The notes beneath the pieces are model-generated. The model saw nothing but the letters and a program-made list of their open reading frames with translations. It did no database searches and had not been told where the DNA came from. Of a stretch of 64,000 bases of DNA, positions 23,545 to 35,789 are shown piece after piece. A program made the position numbers and the translations under genes. The DNA comes from Nymphaea colorata (lineage: Eukaryota; Streptophyta; Magnoliopsida; Nymphaeales; Nymphaeaceae), in contig NC_045141.1 of the NCBI RefSeq assembly GCF_008831285.2, positions 16,354,106 through 16,418,105 of the forward strand, in the 5' to 3' direction. How positions within the stretch are numbered: the stretch's first letter is position 1; every line of letters starts with the position of its first letter.

Positions 23545-25124
23545 AGAGAAGATGCATGGTTTGCAACTTCCTTTTACATTCAAAACAATGGATCTAGGAA
23601 GATTTGAGGCGTGGATGTCAAATCAGCTCAGATTTTGGATTGGTGGTCAAATAAATGTTGAAGATTATTCATAATGAATTTTATAAATTCTTTTTAATCC
23701 ATGCTGGAAATATCTGTTAGAAGACCCGTCGTATTGTAAGGCTGGCTCAAAATGTCTCTCACAGAATTGACGATGTGGCAGATTACGGAAAGCTTCAGAA
23801 CTATTCGGTTTCTTTTGGAATCTCATTGTAATATCTTTATCAAAATATTAAAGTTTTTTTTATTTCCATTCATTATTTTTCAGCAGCGTACAAAATGAAA
23901 CGTGAGGTTCTATTTTCACTCGCCTTAAACTTTTCATACTCTGGTTTCATTAAACTCTGTCCACAAATAATGACATAAGGATATAAGGGTTTTTGTCATA
24001 GAGAAGATGTGGCTAATGTTACAAGATAAAGGAGATAAGATTAGACCAGCTAAATACATCAGAAATTGGATCTTATACAAATAAAAGGACAAAAAAAAAT
24101 CCTCATCAACAGAAATGATCGGCTAAATACACTGGAACTTGAATTGGGCACACTAAAGAAATGCAAACTGGAACTGATGGTCTAAGAAATTTGGGATCTG
24201 AAAACAGTAGCGGAGGTAGGTGTATGCTGCCGTAGCCATTTTCCATACCGGCCCACATAAATTGACTTATTTATATAGTATTGATAACTTCGTGTGAGTT
24301 TTAAATGTTTAAATACTGGTATCCTTTGAAATTTAAAATATAAACTGTTAGTGCCCCTTAGCCAGACACTTCGGCTCCGGCATAGTACACCAATAGGTTC
24401 AAGTTTCGCTTCCTAATTTCGTCCTAGTTCGCTAGGTCTATGTTCTGGTGTGGTTGGATAGAAATACAATATCAGGCACAGGAAGGGAATGGTCAGGGAA
24501 CATGAGTGGACTCAATTATAAATATGCATTCGAATAATACCACAATTAGAGAATAAGTTTTGGTAGCCATGTAATATCAAATGAAACTTAGTGGTGATTT
24601 TTGCCAATATTTACAAATTTAACGATTCAGCAACTATAATTATCCGTTAATCTAAGCATGTCGTAATTTAAGATAAATTCAATATTCAGCTGAATATCAA
24701 TCGTATTTCTGTTTTGGCTTTCCCTAATATTCACAAAAAAATTTGATAGAGCATGCTAACGGATAATGAACACTTGACCAACTTCAAACTTAAAGCACTT
24801 CTGGAAAAGCAAAGTCGTGACATCTAATATGGCTAGCTGAAACCCAAAAAACAAAAAGGATGACAGAAATCGTTTTCCAAGGACAAGGGAAAAAAAGAAT
24901 GGCGCAAGAGGTTTTAGAGTCTTCCATCCAAAAGCCCTAGCTTAGGACCCACTTTATTGAAATTGAACCTCTAGTGAAATACAAGCAATAGAGAGGCCTC
25001 CCTCAAAAATAAGGGGCGAGCTTCACACTGGTCCACAATATTAATTTATTTGAAAGCCATCTACATTACTACACAGGTTCAAAACGGAAATGTTCATGGC
25101 TCTTGAAACAGTCATACTGTCATA
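23545..25124. other. 3' flank of OMT-A, no gene
   Basis: No coding signal. The first ~140 bases continue the host 'leader' block (match to 63420-63560). Bases 24060-24290 match the OMT-B downstream region (ACCGGCC(C/G)AC…AAATTG…TTATTTATATAGT, compare 57620-57660 and 60935-60965). Bases 24970-25124 match the flank of OMT pseudogene C at 32260-32400. A minus-strand AATAAA (TTTATT at 25045-25050) is a possible poly(A) signal for OMT-A. Confidence 0.6.
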
Positions 25125-27952
25125 CTAGAGACAATCGGTGCTCTTGTTCTTGTAGAATTCAATGACCCAGAAATTGTAAGCGCAACATATGGCCTTGATC
25201 CCTGTAAACCCAGCGGCCTTCGCCAAACCCACAAACTCCTTCTCCGTCCTCTCCTTCCCTCCATGATTCACTGCCAACATCAAGACATCGAGCTGAAACA
25301 CCGCAGATGTGCTTAAACTGTTATCTACAGTCTCCGGCAAAACCATCTCCACAACAATCACCTTGCCATTCTCGGGCAGTGCCTTCCAACAATTCTCTAG
25401 CAATTTCAGGCAATGATCATCATCCCAGTCATGAAGAATCCACTGCAACATATTTAATGATCGTGACATCTTAAATATAATAGATTAATAAATTGTTTAG
25501 CGCTTAAATTTTCAGTCATATATGTGTACATATGTGTGTCCATCTATCTTTTTAAATGTATATATAGAAGATGGAATATTTAATCAATGATAGTTCGACC
25601 AAGCATTAAACATCGAATACCCAAAAATCAGGTTCACTGTGCAAGAGAGATACATGAATGAGAAAGTGATAACAGAAGGGACCAGAACACAAAACCTTCA
25701 TGAAGATGGCAGCGCCTGTTGGCACGCTAGCAAACATGTCACCTTCAACATGTTGAACCCCTGCATTACATGATAGCAGAAAACGCATATCCATGAATCA
25801 GGCAGCTCGTGTACAGTTACAATATTGACAAGGTTGGCTATGTTAGATTCATGAGCACACAGCTTGTTCAGTGGCTTGATGATGTCCATTAACTTGGCCT
25901 AACTAAGCCGACACAATTGAGATCGAGTTGGGTGCACAGTATACTCAAGAAAAAAGAAGTGGGGTTAGGGTATTTTAGAATTTTTTTATAAAAAATATAC
26001 ATTTTAGACTTTTTAACATTTTCATAATCTTCCTTTTATCCTTCTAAAAAACTCTTTTTTTTTTATGTTTTGTGTCATCACACACTCATATGCACAATTT
26101 TTTGTGCAAGAGATATAGACATAACCAGTTTCAGATACAATTCCAGATTTTCATGGGCCTAAATCTGGCTTCCCATGTTTGGTTTGGTAATCTAACCCCA
26201 AAAACCGTGGTGGCCCAGACATGTCTTCGGGCCTAACGTATAAGCTGGCTCAGTTTTGTTGAATATTGCAGGATATATATACATCAGCTTATTAATTATA
26301 TCTTTTTTTGTAAAAAGAATGATGCATAATTCAGCTGTTAATTTGATTTAAATTTCTTTCCATCTTGTCCGAAAGGGAAAATCGGACGCCTGATGGCTAC
26401 CTACCAGGAAATTTTGGAGCTTCTTCAATGACATGTGGTTTGTCGAAGTTGGTGCCCTTGATGTGTGGGTACTTGGCTGTAATGAGGCTCAAGTTGGCAC
26501 CAGTCCCTCCCCCGACATCCACCAGTGAATGGAGGCCATGGAAGCCGGTGTAGATCTCAAGGATCTTCTTCATGATGATAGTTGAGTGATGGTACATTCC
26601 GTTGTTGAACAGCCTATTCAAGCGTAGGTCCTTTCCATGGTAGTCAAAATGATTCATACCGTAGGCCCTGTGGAAGGGGATGCCGCCTTCCAGCACTGCA
26701 TCTTTGAGGTGATACCATGGCTCCATGTACACCTTGTCTTGCACGGTTAGAAGCAGCGGGCCGAAGGAACCTCCATTGTCGTCTCCCAACAGGAACCTTG
26801 ATTTCTCCCCGAGCCCATATCCCCTGTTCATCATGCCCACCCACTATATCATATTTTAACTAGGGAATGTGTGCATGTGTGAATGCAGAAGGATCCAAAT
26901 CTATCGGATGTCTGATGTTGCAAAATGACCAAATAACTGGAAAACCATTGCTAAAAAGGTTTCGTAAGCCGTTACTAAAAATGCCATGATCCATCGCTAT
27001 ACTATAAATTATCACTAGTGCTGTTGTTATAATCGATTTTTAATGACATACTTTTACTTTTTAGGAATCAGTAAAATACACCGGATTGTTGTTTTACTTT
27101 TTAGCCATCAGTAAAATACGATGAACTGTTGTTAAAAGCATTGTCAACCATCATAAACCGTCACAACATAAAAAGTTTCCCTACATATTTCTCCAATCAT
27201 CCATAAACCAGTAGCCTCTCACACGAGTAGCTTGATGACTGGATCGATAAAGCTCCTTGCAGCGGAAACAGAAGGTTCCAGAAAAACAAAAATCGCAAAG
27301 GGAGGGGAGTGCCTTACTCTCACGAGACGTCGTCGTTTTTTAAAAGAAATGGACGGCTTTAGAAGGCGAACTTGGATATATGTGTCTTAATACCGATGAG
27401 TAAGGTTAATGACTAAAATACATTTAGCTTACATTAAAAAGTTTTGTTTGTAACAACAAAATTGAAAATAAAAAACAAAATACTATGAAGGACATTTTTT
27501 TAGTAAATTATCAAAATATCTTTCTTTCCTGACTTTTTATCTCTACAAGGGGGCATGTAATGGACGACTCGCTGTTAGCGAGTTCCTCACATGTCCTACA
27601 TGTAAAGAGAGAAATTAAGGGAGAGGAAAAGACAAGATTATCACCAGTGGATCCTGCCATCGTGATTTTGGTTAGTGTTGGTGGTGGCCGAGCAGTTGAG
27701 GATTGAGTAGCTAGCAAGCAGTCGGAGCAGGCGCTCTATCAGGGCCGGTGCATCCGGATTCTTTGCACACAGTCGAGCTGCTATCTCTCCAGATGTAAGC
27801 AGTGTTGATCCCTCCCCCATACTAGCTTCCGCCATCACTTCTAAGATGCCCAGCTCTATAACAGCCCTCAGAGCCATGGGCAGCACAGCAGCAGTCGCCA
27901 GTTGCCACGCTGATAGGCATGCTTCCTCTTCCAACCCACTGCTGGTGCTCAT
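25125..27952 (-). CDS. OMT-A: caffeate/COMT-type O-methyltransferase, four exons
   Basis: Minus-strand exons 27952-27645, 26823-26405, 25760-25696 and 25442-25125, all with GT/AG borders and compatible phases, give 1110 bp and 369 aa with no internal stop. The family moves a methyl group from S-adenosylmethionine (SAM) to a phenolic hydroxyl in the cytosol. The N-terminal dimerisation part is exon 1. The SAM motif LVDVGGGTG is at residues 203-211, FD(K)PHV with Asp230, then GDMF and FMK. The catalytic HDW has His268, with Glu296 and Glu328 (KERTEKEF). These match the alfalfa COMT catalytic trio with an offset of one, and the length is the family norm. Substrate-pocket positions differ from COMT (Thr129, Val130, His161, Leu171), so I would not call it lignin COMT. 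The start is the first ATG of exon 1, equivalent to that in OMT-B. Exon borders are read by eye; expression is untested. Confidence 0.9.
26824..27644 (-). other. OMT-A intron 1 with MITE-like debris
   Basis: 821-bp GT-AG intron. About 26930-27180 contains repeated short words (CCGTTACTAAAAA, CATCAGTAAAATAC, CATCATAAACCGTCA) like those at 31380-31500 and 58640-58710. This suggests remnants of a small non-autonomous DNA transposon. I cannot define its ends. Confidence 0.45.
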
Positions 27953-29555
27953 GGTCGGACGCTTGTTACAATTAAAGATGAACTGTCTTCTTATAATGGT
28001 GACAAGAGCAAGGTAGTAAAGATATTTTGGTAATTTGTTAAGAAGATATGTTTTTGTATTTTATATTTTATTTTTGTATTTATAAAAAAATTAATAAACT
28101 AAATGTATTTTAGTCAATCAACCATAATAACAAATGAAAGTCTGCGCAGAAGCACACGTAATTAGCTTCGCTTTGAGGAGAGACCACAGTTGGGTTTCGA
28201 GCCAATACACAAGTCTGAACGACACCACAGTGGCAGCTGCTTGGGTAGGGGTAGATGCAGGAATTTGTTTTATTGTAGAAACTGAACTATAGTTTTAAAA
28301 TTTTAACAAAAATTAAAGTTTTTTACATTAAGACTGAACAATAATTATGGTTTCAAAATTTTAAAAAGAAGTAAAATATAATTTTTTATAATTTTTATAT
28401 AAGTTAAATTAAAATTTACATAATTTTTAAAAATCTAATCAAAGGCCATAGCCCCCTGCCGTCACCCTTTAACACCTTGTGCATGGATAATAACTAAAAA
28501 AGATCACTAAATACAGATGTTGTTAGCTTCATCGTGCTTAATAGTTTGTGGTACTCTAAACCTTATAGACATGAATTGTTCTATATATATATAATACCAG
28601 TAGATTTGCTCATTTCACAAGATGAGCTACTTCGTGAGCAAGTGTTATGAACGAGGCCCTTTTTGAAGAAGAAAAAGCCACAGAGGAATTTGGGACGAAG
28701 TTGTTCTACCGTTAGCCACACAAGTTTCTTTTTTACTGAGTTTGATGGCAGATAAAAAATTGGAATGGTAAATTTAGTATGAAAAAAAAATTATTAACAA
28801 AAGTCAGACCCTATAGGGTCCAACTTTTTTGCAAGTAAAATTACCTTAATCTATCTATTTCAGCCGGATAATTTTTTTTGTGTTCGATTTTAAAGTGAAA
28901 ATCCGTAAAAAAACAGCAAGTTTCCTGATGCATATAAAATTCCTGTGCATTGAACGGGGCCTTATAAAAAAGATAAAAACTGCAAGAAAAATATTGTTCG
29001 TTACAAAAGTGGCGTGGTTACCCGATCTGGTCATTAGCGTGGGAGGAAGAACCGTGGTTCACTTACTTGACTATGCGAGGAAGGGAGGAAGGTTATCTCT
29101 TTTTGTCGAGAAATAACTTTTTTATTTTTGCAACGTCCGAAATAGATCGAATAGCATATGCACGCCAAAGTTTTAAAAAAAAAATTGGAGGGATGGGTAA
29201 AACGTTTTTAAAAAGTAATGTTTATTTTAGTAAACTTTTCATATTTTTTTATCTTTTGAAAATGATTTTATATAGTATAAACAAAAAGTATTTTGGTCAT
29301 TGCATATCACTGTGTACAATTTTTTGTGAGTAGAAGCCTACACATAATCAGTTTCTGTAAGGTAAATTGTGGATGAAGCGATGCACATAACCAGCTTTAC
29401 ACCCTATTTATGCAATGTGGAACCAAATAACTTGCTCACAAGGTTGTGCATTGTGGAACGCATGTTAAATGCTAATGTTCCTTTTTTTTTTCCAGTGCTT
29501 GTTAAATATCAATGTTGTCCTTTTTTCTTTTTGTGGTTGCATACAAGCTAATCAG
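27953..29555. other. Upstream of OMT-A, no gene
   Basis: AT-rich non-coding DNA. A minus-strand TATAAG lies only about 35 bases before the OMT-A start, too close to be trusted as a promoter. Bases 28280-28460 are a low-complexity stretch of A/T runs. Short open frames near 28880-29330 look random in composition and match nothing I know. Confidence 0.5.
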
Positions 29556-29559
29556 TCTG

Positions 29560-31010
29560 TGTAATATATAATTTTTAAGCATTAAAAATATATGTAGCAT
29601 AAATTAGAAAAACCTTAAAAATAATAACAATAAAATTGACGGGACCTTTATCTTTGTCACTGAAGCGAACAAGTAATCGTCGATCGAGAAAATGATTATG
29701 AGGTAATAGGATTTGTAGCAGGGAAGTTGTCCTCCGTCTCTGAAAAGTTGGACATGAATTTTTCCGTAGCAGTGATCAAGTACACGGTTCTCAATGCTCA
29801 CGATGTTCAGAGTACTCGGTTCTCAATGCTCACGATGTCAATTGTACATCATGGACACAGAAAAGCAAAGCAAGTGATTTACAATCACCTCCAACAAAGT
29901 CTTCAGGATAAACTTTACTTTGTTAGTGCACGCTTTGTCCAAAGCTTTGAAAGAAGAATGAACGTGTCTTCTGTTGAATTGGCTTGCCTGATATTCATTT
30001 GAATGGGCAAAAAAATATATATTATATATAATATAATTTTTAAGTATTAAAAACATATGTACAATAAATTGGAAAAATCTTAAAAATAATAAAAATAAAA
30101 AATAATGACGGCACCTTTATTTTTGTCACTAAAGCGGACAAGTAAAACAATAGTCGGAAGAGAAAATGAGTATGAGGTAATAGCTCTGTCTCTAAAAATT
30201 TAGACATGAATTTTTAGGTAGCAGTGATTAGAGTACTCGGTTTTCAAGGCTCACGGTGTCAATTGTGCATCATGAACACGGAAAAGCAAAGCAAATGATT
30301 TATGCAATCACCTCACGAGCAAAGTCTTCACGATAAAGTTGCTAGTGCATGCTTTGTCCAAAGCTTCGAAAGTAAAACGTGCCTTCCGTTGAATTGGCTT
30401 GGCTGATATTCATTTGAATTGGCAAAAAATTTATATTATATATAATATATAATTTTTAAGTATTAAAAACAGATGTAGCATAAATTGGAAAAACCTTAAA
30501 AATAATAAAAATAAAAGATAGTGACGGCACCTTTATCTTGGTCAGTGAAGCGAACAAGTAAAAAAATCGTCGGTAGAGAAAATAATATGAGGTAATAGGG
30601 TTTGTAGCGGGGGAGTTATCCTCCGTGTCTAAAAATTTAGACATGAATTTCTCGGTAGCAGTGATTAGAGTTGTCGGTTTTCAATGCTCACGATGTCAAT
30701 TGTACATCATGAACACAGAAAAGCAAAGCAAGTGATTTATGCAATCACCTCGCGAGCAAAGTCTTCACTATAAACTTACTTTGCTAGTGCATGCTTGGTC
30801 CAAAGCTTTGAAAGTAAAACCTGTCTTCCGTTGAATTGGCTTGGCTGATATTCATTTGAATTGACAAAAAATATATATTATATATAATATATAATTTTTA
30901 AGTATGAAAAAACATATGTAGCATAAATTGGAAAAACCTATAAAAATTTATGACAGCACCTTTATCTTTGTCACTAAAGCGAACAAGTGAAAAATTCGTC
31001 GGTCGAGAAA
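29560..31010 (+). repeat. Tandem array of a roughly 440-bp unit, about 3.3 copies
   Basis: Each unit opens with ATAATTTTTAAG(C/T)AT.AAAA near 29567, 30033, 30449 and 30890. It continues with GGCACCTTTAT(C/T)TT(T/G)GTCA, a GCTCAC(G/-)(A/G)TGTCAATTGT word, AGCAAAGCAA(G/A)TGATTTA and a TTGAATTGGCTTG(G/C)CTGATATTCATTTGAA end, then an AT run (ATATATTATATATAATAT). The fourth unit breaks off near 31010. Short frames inside are not conserved between units. Confidence 0.85.
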
Positions 31011-31479
31011 AACCTAAGATTGTTGTATTTATTGACATGGTGCATATAGGAAAATCTGCGAACATTCTGTACATGGTCAAACGGGTAAAACAAGTTTCAA
31101 ATGGTGGCCTACATGCTTTTTCCGTCAAATTCTAAAACCGGCCCATAAGAAAAGTGGAGACCATTCCTGTGCTCTTGGAATATGTAGATATGGAGATAAG
31201 GTTTTCAGATTGCTTTCTAGTGAATGCCATTGCACATGATTTAAGATGTGAAAACTCCTTCGTTTGGGTACAAGAGAAATTAAATTCCAAATCTAATTAA
31301 ATCAGCTAAAACCTTCCACCGGGGAGATTCAAATATGCCAAATACCGCAAGTTGTCAGATAGCTACAAATTAGAAATTCATATCAGAATCACCATAAACG
31401 ATTATTAAAAGTATCATTAACTGTTCTTGTACTACTATAAACAATCTCTAATGCTTGCGTTGTAATTGTCTTTAATAAT

Positions 31480-32010
31480 GACAGATTTTTTATTTTTAAT
31501 CATCCAGCATCATCCGCCATCCTCAACAGATTTTAACCCCTTACCACACTTATAACACATTTTTTAGCGCAGAATTACTTTATATGTGCAGGTAGTACTA
31601 TTCGCATTCCAAATAGTTCATAGATCTATTAATGGTCTCTTTGTTGTTAGCTGACCATATTGTTCGGCAATTCAAGCAACCGTAAATCAATTCCAGGCCT
31701 TCCAAAGATTTCTGCACATGGCTGACATCTCTTTCCAGCTAACGATAGGACAATTTGTCCCAGCTGATAAGGTGTCAACTTTAATCTGGTCTCACCTGTG
31801 TCACACCAAAGAAAATTACTTGACAGCTGATCTAAATTCTGGCAGAATTGAGGTGCTAAAACCACGTGACAAGACTCCAATAAATAGGGATATCTGCCGG
31901 CGTATGACGACATTCTCTTCTTCCATTCAGTACAGTAATTCACCTTTAACAAGATCGGTTCATACTGCGCTTCAGTAATCGCTCTGCTTTGAAGTGGGAG
32001 GCTGACGGAG
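31480..32010. repeat. Dispersed repeat R1, copy 1
   Basis: Shares long stretches with 47800-48110, 58120-58640 (reverse orientation) and 62580-63290. Examples are CAATTCCAGGCCTTC, TGACAAGACTC.A.TAAATAG and TTCACCTTTAACAAGAT. The minus strand has a 101-residue frame (31647-31952) with SSNFLWCDTGETRLK, open only in this copy. This could be a decayed exon of an unidentified gene or element. It sits downstream of OMT pseudogene C. Confidence 0.7.
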
Positions 32011-32240
32011 AGAAGATTGTCACTTGCGAATCACAAATAGATGAACTAGAATTGATAATGAAAAACCAAAGTTCTAATCTAAGGACAAAGACAAACCTCG
32101 ACAAAAAATTAAACTCACGTTGGCTTTTTCTTTCAATTCTAAAAAAGAAAAAGAAAAAAAAAAGCAGTTAATCACTCAAAGAGAGATATTTATACCTCCA
32201 CCAATTAAAATGATAGAAAATTGATCAATAAAATGAAAAA
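32011..32240. other. Spacer between R1 and pseudogene C
   Basis: Non-coding; a purine-rich stretch (about 32140-32165) is the only visible structure. Confidence 0.4.
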
Positions 32241-32403
32241 TGGATCCCAAGTATAATCTAGTGAAATACAAGCAATAGAGAGGCCTCCCTCAACATCGAG
32301 GAGCGAGCATCACACTGGTCCACAATATTAATTTATTTGAAAGCCTTCTACATTACCACACTGGTTCAAAACGGAAATGTTCATGGCTCTTGAAACAGTC
32401 ATA

Positions 32404-32809
32404 CTAGAGGCAATCGGTGCTCTTGTTCTTGTAGAATTCAATGACCCAGAAATGCAACATATGGCCTTGATCCATGTAAATTCAGCAGCCTTCACCAAAC
32501 CCTCAAACTCCTTCTCTGTCCTCTCCTTCCATCCATGATTCAGTGCCAACATCAAGATATCGAGCTGAAACGCTGAAACACCGCACATGTGCTTAACCTG
32601 TTATCTACAGTCTCCGGCAAAACCATATCCACAACAATTACCTTGCCATTCACCGGCAATGCCTTCCAACAATTCTCTACCTGTTTCAGGCAATGATCAT
32701 CATCCCAATCATGCAGGATCCACTGCAACATATTTAATGATCGTGACATCTTAAATATAATAGATTAATAAATTGTTTAGCGTTTAAATTGTCAGTCATA
32801 TATGTGTAT
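32404..32809 (-). pseudogene. OMT-C: orphan last exon of the OMT family
   Basis: Exon 4 starts at 32722 after an intact TTGCAG acceptor and intron-3 sequence (32723-32809). It reads [19 protein letters not shown]…, keeping His and the LPETVDN block. A short duplication near 32562-32580 (GCTGAAAC repeated) shifts the frame, and an 8-base loss near 32453 (after CCCAGAAAT) removes the [10 protein letters not shown] region. No exons 1-3 are present: upstream of the intron stub lies Copia-2. Its 3' flank (32240-32403) matches that of OMT-A. Confidence 0.88.
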
Positions 32810-33178
32810 TGTTAGAATTCAAGCATAGGCAAAAATATAAGTCACTCACGATTTAACGTGGTTCAAAGTATTGTTCTCCTACATTGACGACGATCTCTCT
32901 CACCTTAATTTGGTTAGGTGAGGTTCCACTAATATGTATAGGAAATGTTACATCAAGCCACTCTTGGAAAGATATCTTTCCTTGGTTTACAAATTGATTG
33001 ATCCATGCGTTGGGATTGAATTTCCTTTGCTGGTTTGACAGTTTCTCTTTTCTTATTGCTGTAATGAAGGGATAGTTGATTTCTACTCTCTTCAATTTTC
33101 TTTCCATTTTCATCAGCACGTTTTTGTCCACAAGAATCAGCTCCAGATTGGGCGTCAGTTTGATTTGTCATGCTAAGA
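32810..33178 (-). repeat. Copia-2 3' LTR
   Basis: Near copy of 37364-37731. The copies differ at many sites, so this insertion looks older than Copia-3. Confidence 0.9.
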
Positions 33179-33187
33179 TCCCCCCTC
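33179..33187 (-). other. Copia-2 polypurine tract
   Basis: Minus strand AGGGGGGA, directly before the 3' LTR. Confidence 0.75.
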
Positions 33188-33189
33188 AA

Positions 33190-34800
33190 ACTCAATGGTC
33201 CTGAGTGAATGTTGAGTTTCCGTCCTCGAACAAAAGCATTTGTGGGTAGAGCTTTGGTGAGAAGGTCCGCCAATTGATGAGAGGCGGGAACGTATTTGAT
33301 AGAGAGTTGTCTGCGTGCAACAAGATCTCGAACGAAGTGTACATCTAGTTCAATATGTTAACCTTTCTGATGAAGAACTAGATTCGCCGTCATATAGGTG
33401 GTATTAATGTTATTGCACCAAAGTGTTGGTGGTTCTGAAGGAGAGATGCCCATATCTTGTAACAAATAGTTATGCCAAATGAACTCTAAATAGTTATGCC
33501 AAATGAACTCTGCAGCGGTATTGGCGATAGCCCGATACTCAGCTTCAGTAGAGGATCAGGCGACAGTAGGTTGTTTCTTCAAACTCCAAGAGATCAATTT
33601 GCGGCCAAGGAAAATAGCATAGGCCCCAGTGGATTTGCGGTCATATGGACAACTAGCCCAGTCTGCATTAGAGTAAGCATGAAGCGGAGTTGATGAGTTT
33701 TGGTGGAGGAGAGGGCCATGATGGATGGTGGCTTTAACATAGCGTAATATGCGTTTTACAGCATTTCAGTGTTCAGTTGTAGGTGTGTTCATGAATCAAC
33801 ACACTTTATTGACTGCGTAGGAATGATTAGGGCTAGTGATGGGGAGATATTGAAGTGCCCCAACAGTTTGGCGATATAGAGTGGCATCTGAAGATGGTGT
33901 TCCAACCTTTGTCAGTGAGGAGTGTGCCGGTAGGGGTGTAGAGATAGGCTTGGCACCAACCATATTTGTTTTAGCCAGAATGTCAATAATATATTTTTGT
34001 TGTGAGAGAAGCAATCCTTCTGACGTTGGAATGGCCTGAATACCCAAGAAATAATGTAAAGATCTGAAATCTTTGAGAGAGAAGACAGCACTGCGATGAT
34101 GAACCAACTGAGTAACTTGATTAGTAAAATTCCTGGTAACAAAAATCCTAACCTGACCTGTAGTCAAGGTGAACAAGGAGTTGTCCACGTGAGACATTTT
34201 AAAACTCATATGTAGGAGTGACTGACTGAGACGATGATACCATTCTCTTGAGGGTTGCTTTTGTCCATAGAGTGCTTTATGAAGTTTGCACACATAACTT
34301 GGGTGGCATTGATCTTCAAATCCTGGAGGCTGAGCCATATATACATCTTCAGTAAGATCCCCATGTAGAAACACATTATTGACGCCGAGTTGTTTTATAG
34401 ACCATCGAAGAGAAGAAGCGAGAGATAAAACTGTGTGTATAGTAGCTAACTTTACAACAGGACTTAATGTTTCAAAGTAGTCAATGCCTTCCATTTGATC
34501 ATAGCCTTTAGCGACTAGTCGAGCTTTGTAGTGTTCCAAAGTTCCATCAGCTTTACGTTTAATCTTGAAGATCCATTTGCACCCGATAATAGGAATGGTC
34601 CGGTCTGGTGGAACAAGAGTCCACGTTCCATTTTGATGAAGAGCTTGCATCTCCTTTGGCATAGTCTCTTGCCAATGGATAGTTTGAGGGCTTGAACATA
34701 AGTTCTTGGTTCCTGGTCGGAGTAAGATTGGGTGACAAGAGCAGTGGAAAGTGGGTAGGCTGTTGAAAATGCGGATTTCGGTCTTCTCGTGCCATCTTAT
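33190..34800 (-). pseudogene. Copia-2 reverse transcriptase and RNase H, catalytic box lost
   Basis: The main open frame, 34662-33796 (288 aa), holds [40 protein letters not shown] and VFLHGDLTEDVYMAQPPGF. Where copia RT has the YVDD box it reads VRIFVTRNFTNQVTQLVHH (about 34150-34080), so the two catalytic aspartates are missing, while FSLKDFRSLHYFLGIQ follows normally. RNase H is decayed (33780-33300), then MADLLTKALPTNAF at 33273. A tripled-looking repeat AATAGTTATGCCAAATGAACTC occurs twice at about 33465-33510. Confidence 0.87.
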
Positions 34801-34899
34801 GAGCGGTTGATCATGTTATTGGCTCGAAGAGGGGGCATGGTTAAAGGAGGAGGAGTGGCTGACTCGTCTAGAATAAGAGGTGTAGCTGGAGTGGTAGTT

Positions 34900-35700
34900 G
34901 AATTACGTGGAGGGGTGGTTTGAGATTATGGTGTTGGGTGATTTGAGGGATAGTTGGTTGTGGTAGGTAGTATAGGTAAAAAAAATGGATATCAGAGCAG
35001 TGTTACTATGGGTATAATGGAATGGTTTTGGTTGTTCAAAAAATGGAAAGTCTGATTCATTGAACACAACATTTCGGCTGATAATGATTTTAGAATTTTG
35101 GAGGTTGTAGCATAGATAGCCCTTGTGAACATTTGAGTATCCAAGAAAGGTGTGTTTGGAGGACTTAGGTTGAAGCTTGTGTTGGTGATAAAGTTGTAAG
35201 TTTGGATATGCGGTGCAGCCAAACACTCGTAAGAATTGAAAATTTGGAGGTATTTGGAATAAAATTTCAAACGAAGACTTGCCTTTGAGACCTATTGTAG
35301 GAACGCGGTGTCCAAAAATCTGTTGGAACGCCTCTATGTTTAAGAAGCGAGAGGCCTGTTTCAACAAGGGTGCGATGTTTCCTTTCAGCTGTGTGATTCT
35401 GCTCATGTGTATGAGGACAGGAAATTTTTCTTTTGATACCATGATCTTGAAAGAACTTGTTAAGAACTGCATACTCACCACCGCCATCAGACTGAAAAAA
35501 ATTTATTTTTGAATCAAAAATATTTTTGACTTTCACCTTGAACGCTTTAAAAGTCTTTTCAGTGTCAATTTTATATGCCAAAAAATAAATCCATGTAAAC
35601 TTCGAGTATCCATACACAAAGTAGACATAGTATCGATATCTGTCTTTGTAAATCAAGGGAGCCAGACCCCATATATCCAACTGAACCACTTCAAGTGGTT
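34900..35700 (-). pseudogene. Copia-2 integrase
   Basis: Two overlapping frames (35689-35267 and 35487-34903). VQLDIWGLAPL holds the first acid, FFQSDGGGEY the second, and TAERKHRTLVETGLSLL the third. Then FGCTAYPNL and FLGYSNVHKGYLCY, the conserved copia integrase end. A frame change near 35300 splits it. Confidence 0.86.
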
Positions 35701-35789
35701 TAGTGGCTTTGTGATCAGATTGAGTAAAAAGAAGAGTATGTGATTTTCCAGATTGACAAGCATCACAAAAGTTTTTTTTTTTGTCATCA

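Noticed and set aside
27990-28000. TATAAG on the minus strand as OMT-A promoter
   Set aside because: Only about 35 bases from the start codon, which leaves almost no 5' leader; kept as uncertain.
29560-31010. CRISPR-like array
   Set aside because: The whole unit repeats with drift; there are no short exact repeats with unique spacers, and this is plant nuclear DNA.
32404-32749. OMT-C as a functional short methyltransferase
   Set aside because: It lacks the SAM-binding exons and has a frameshift and a deletion in the only exon present.
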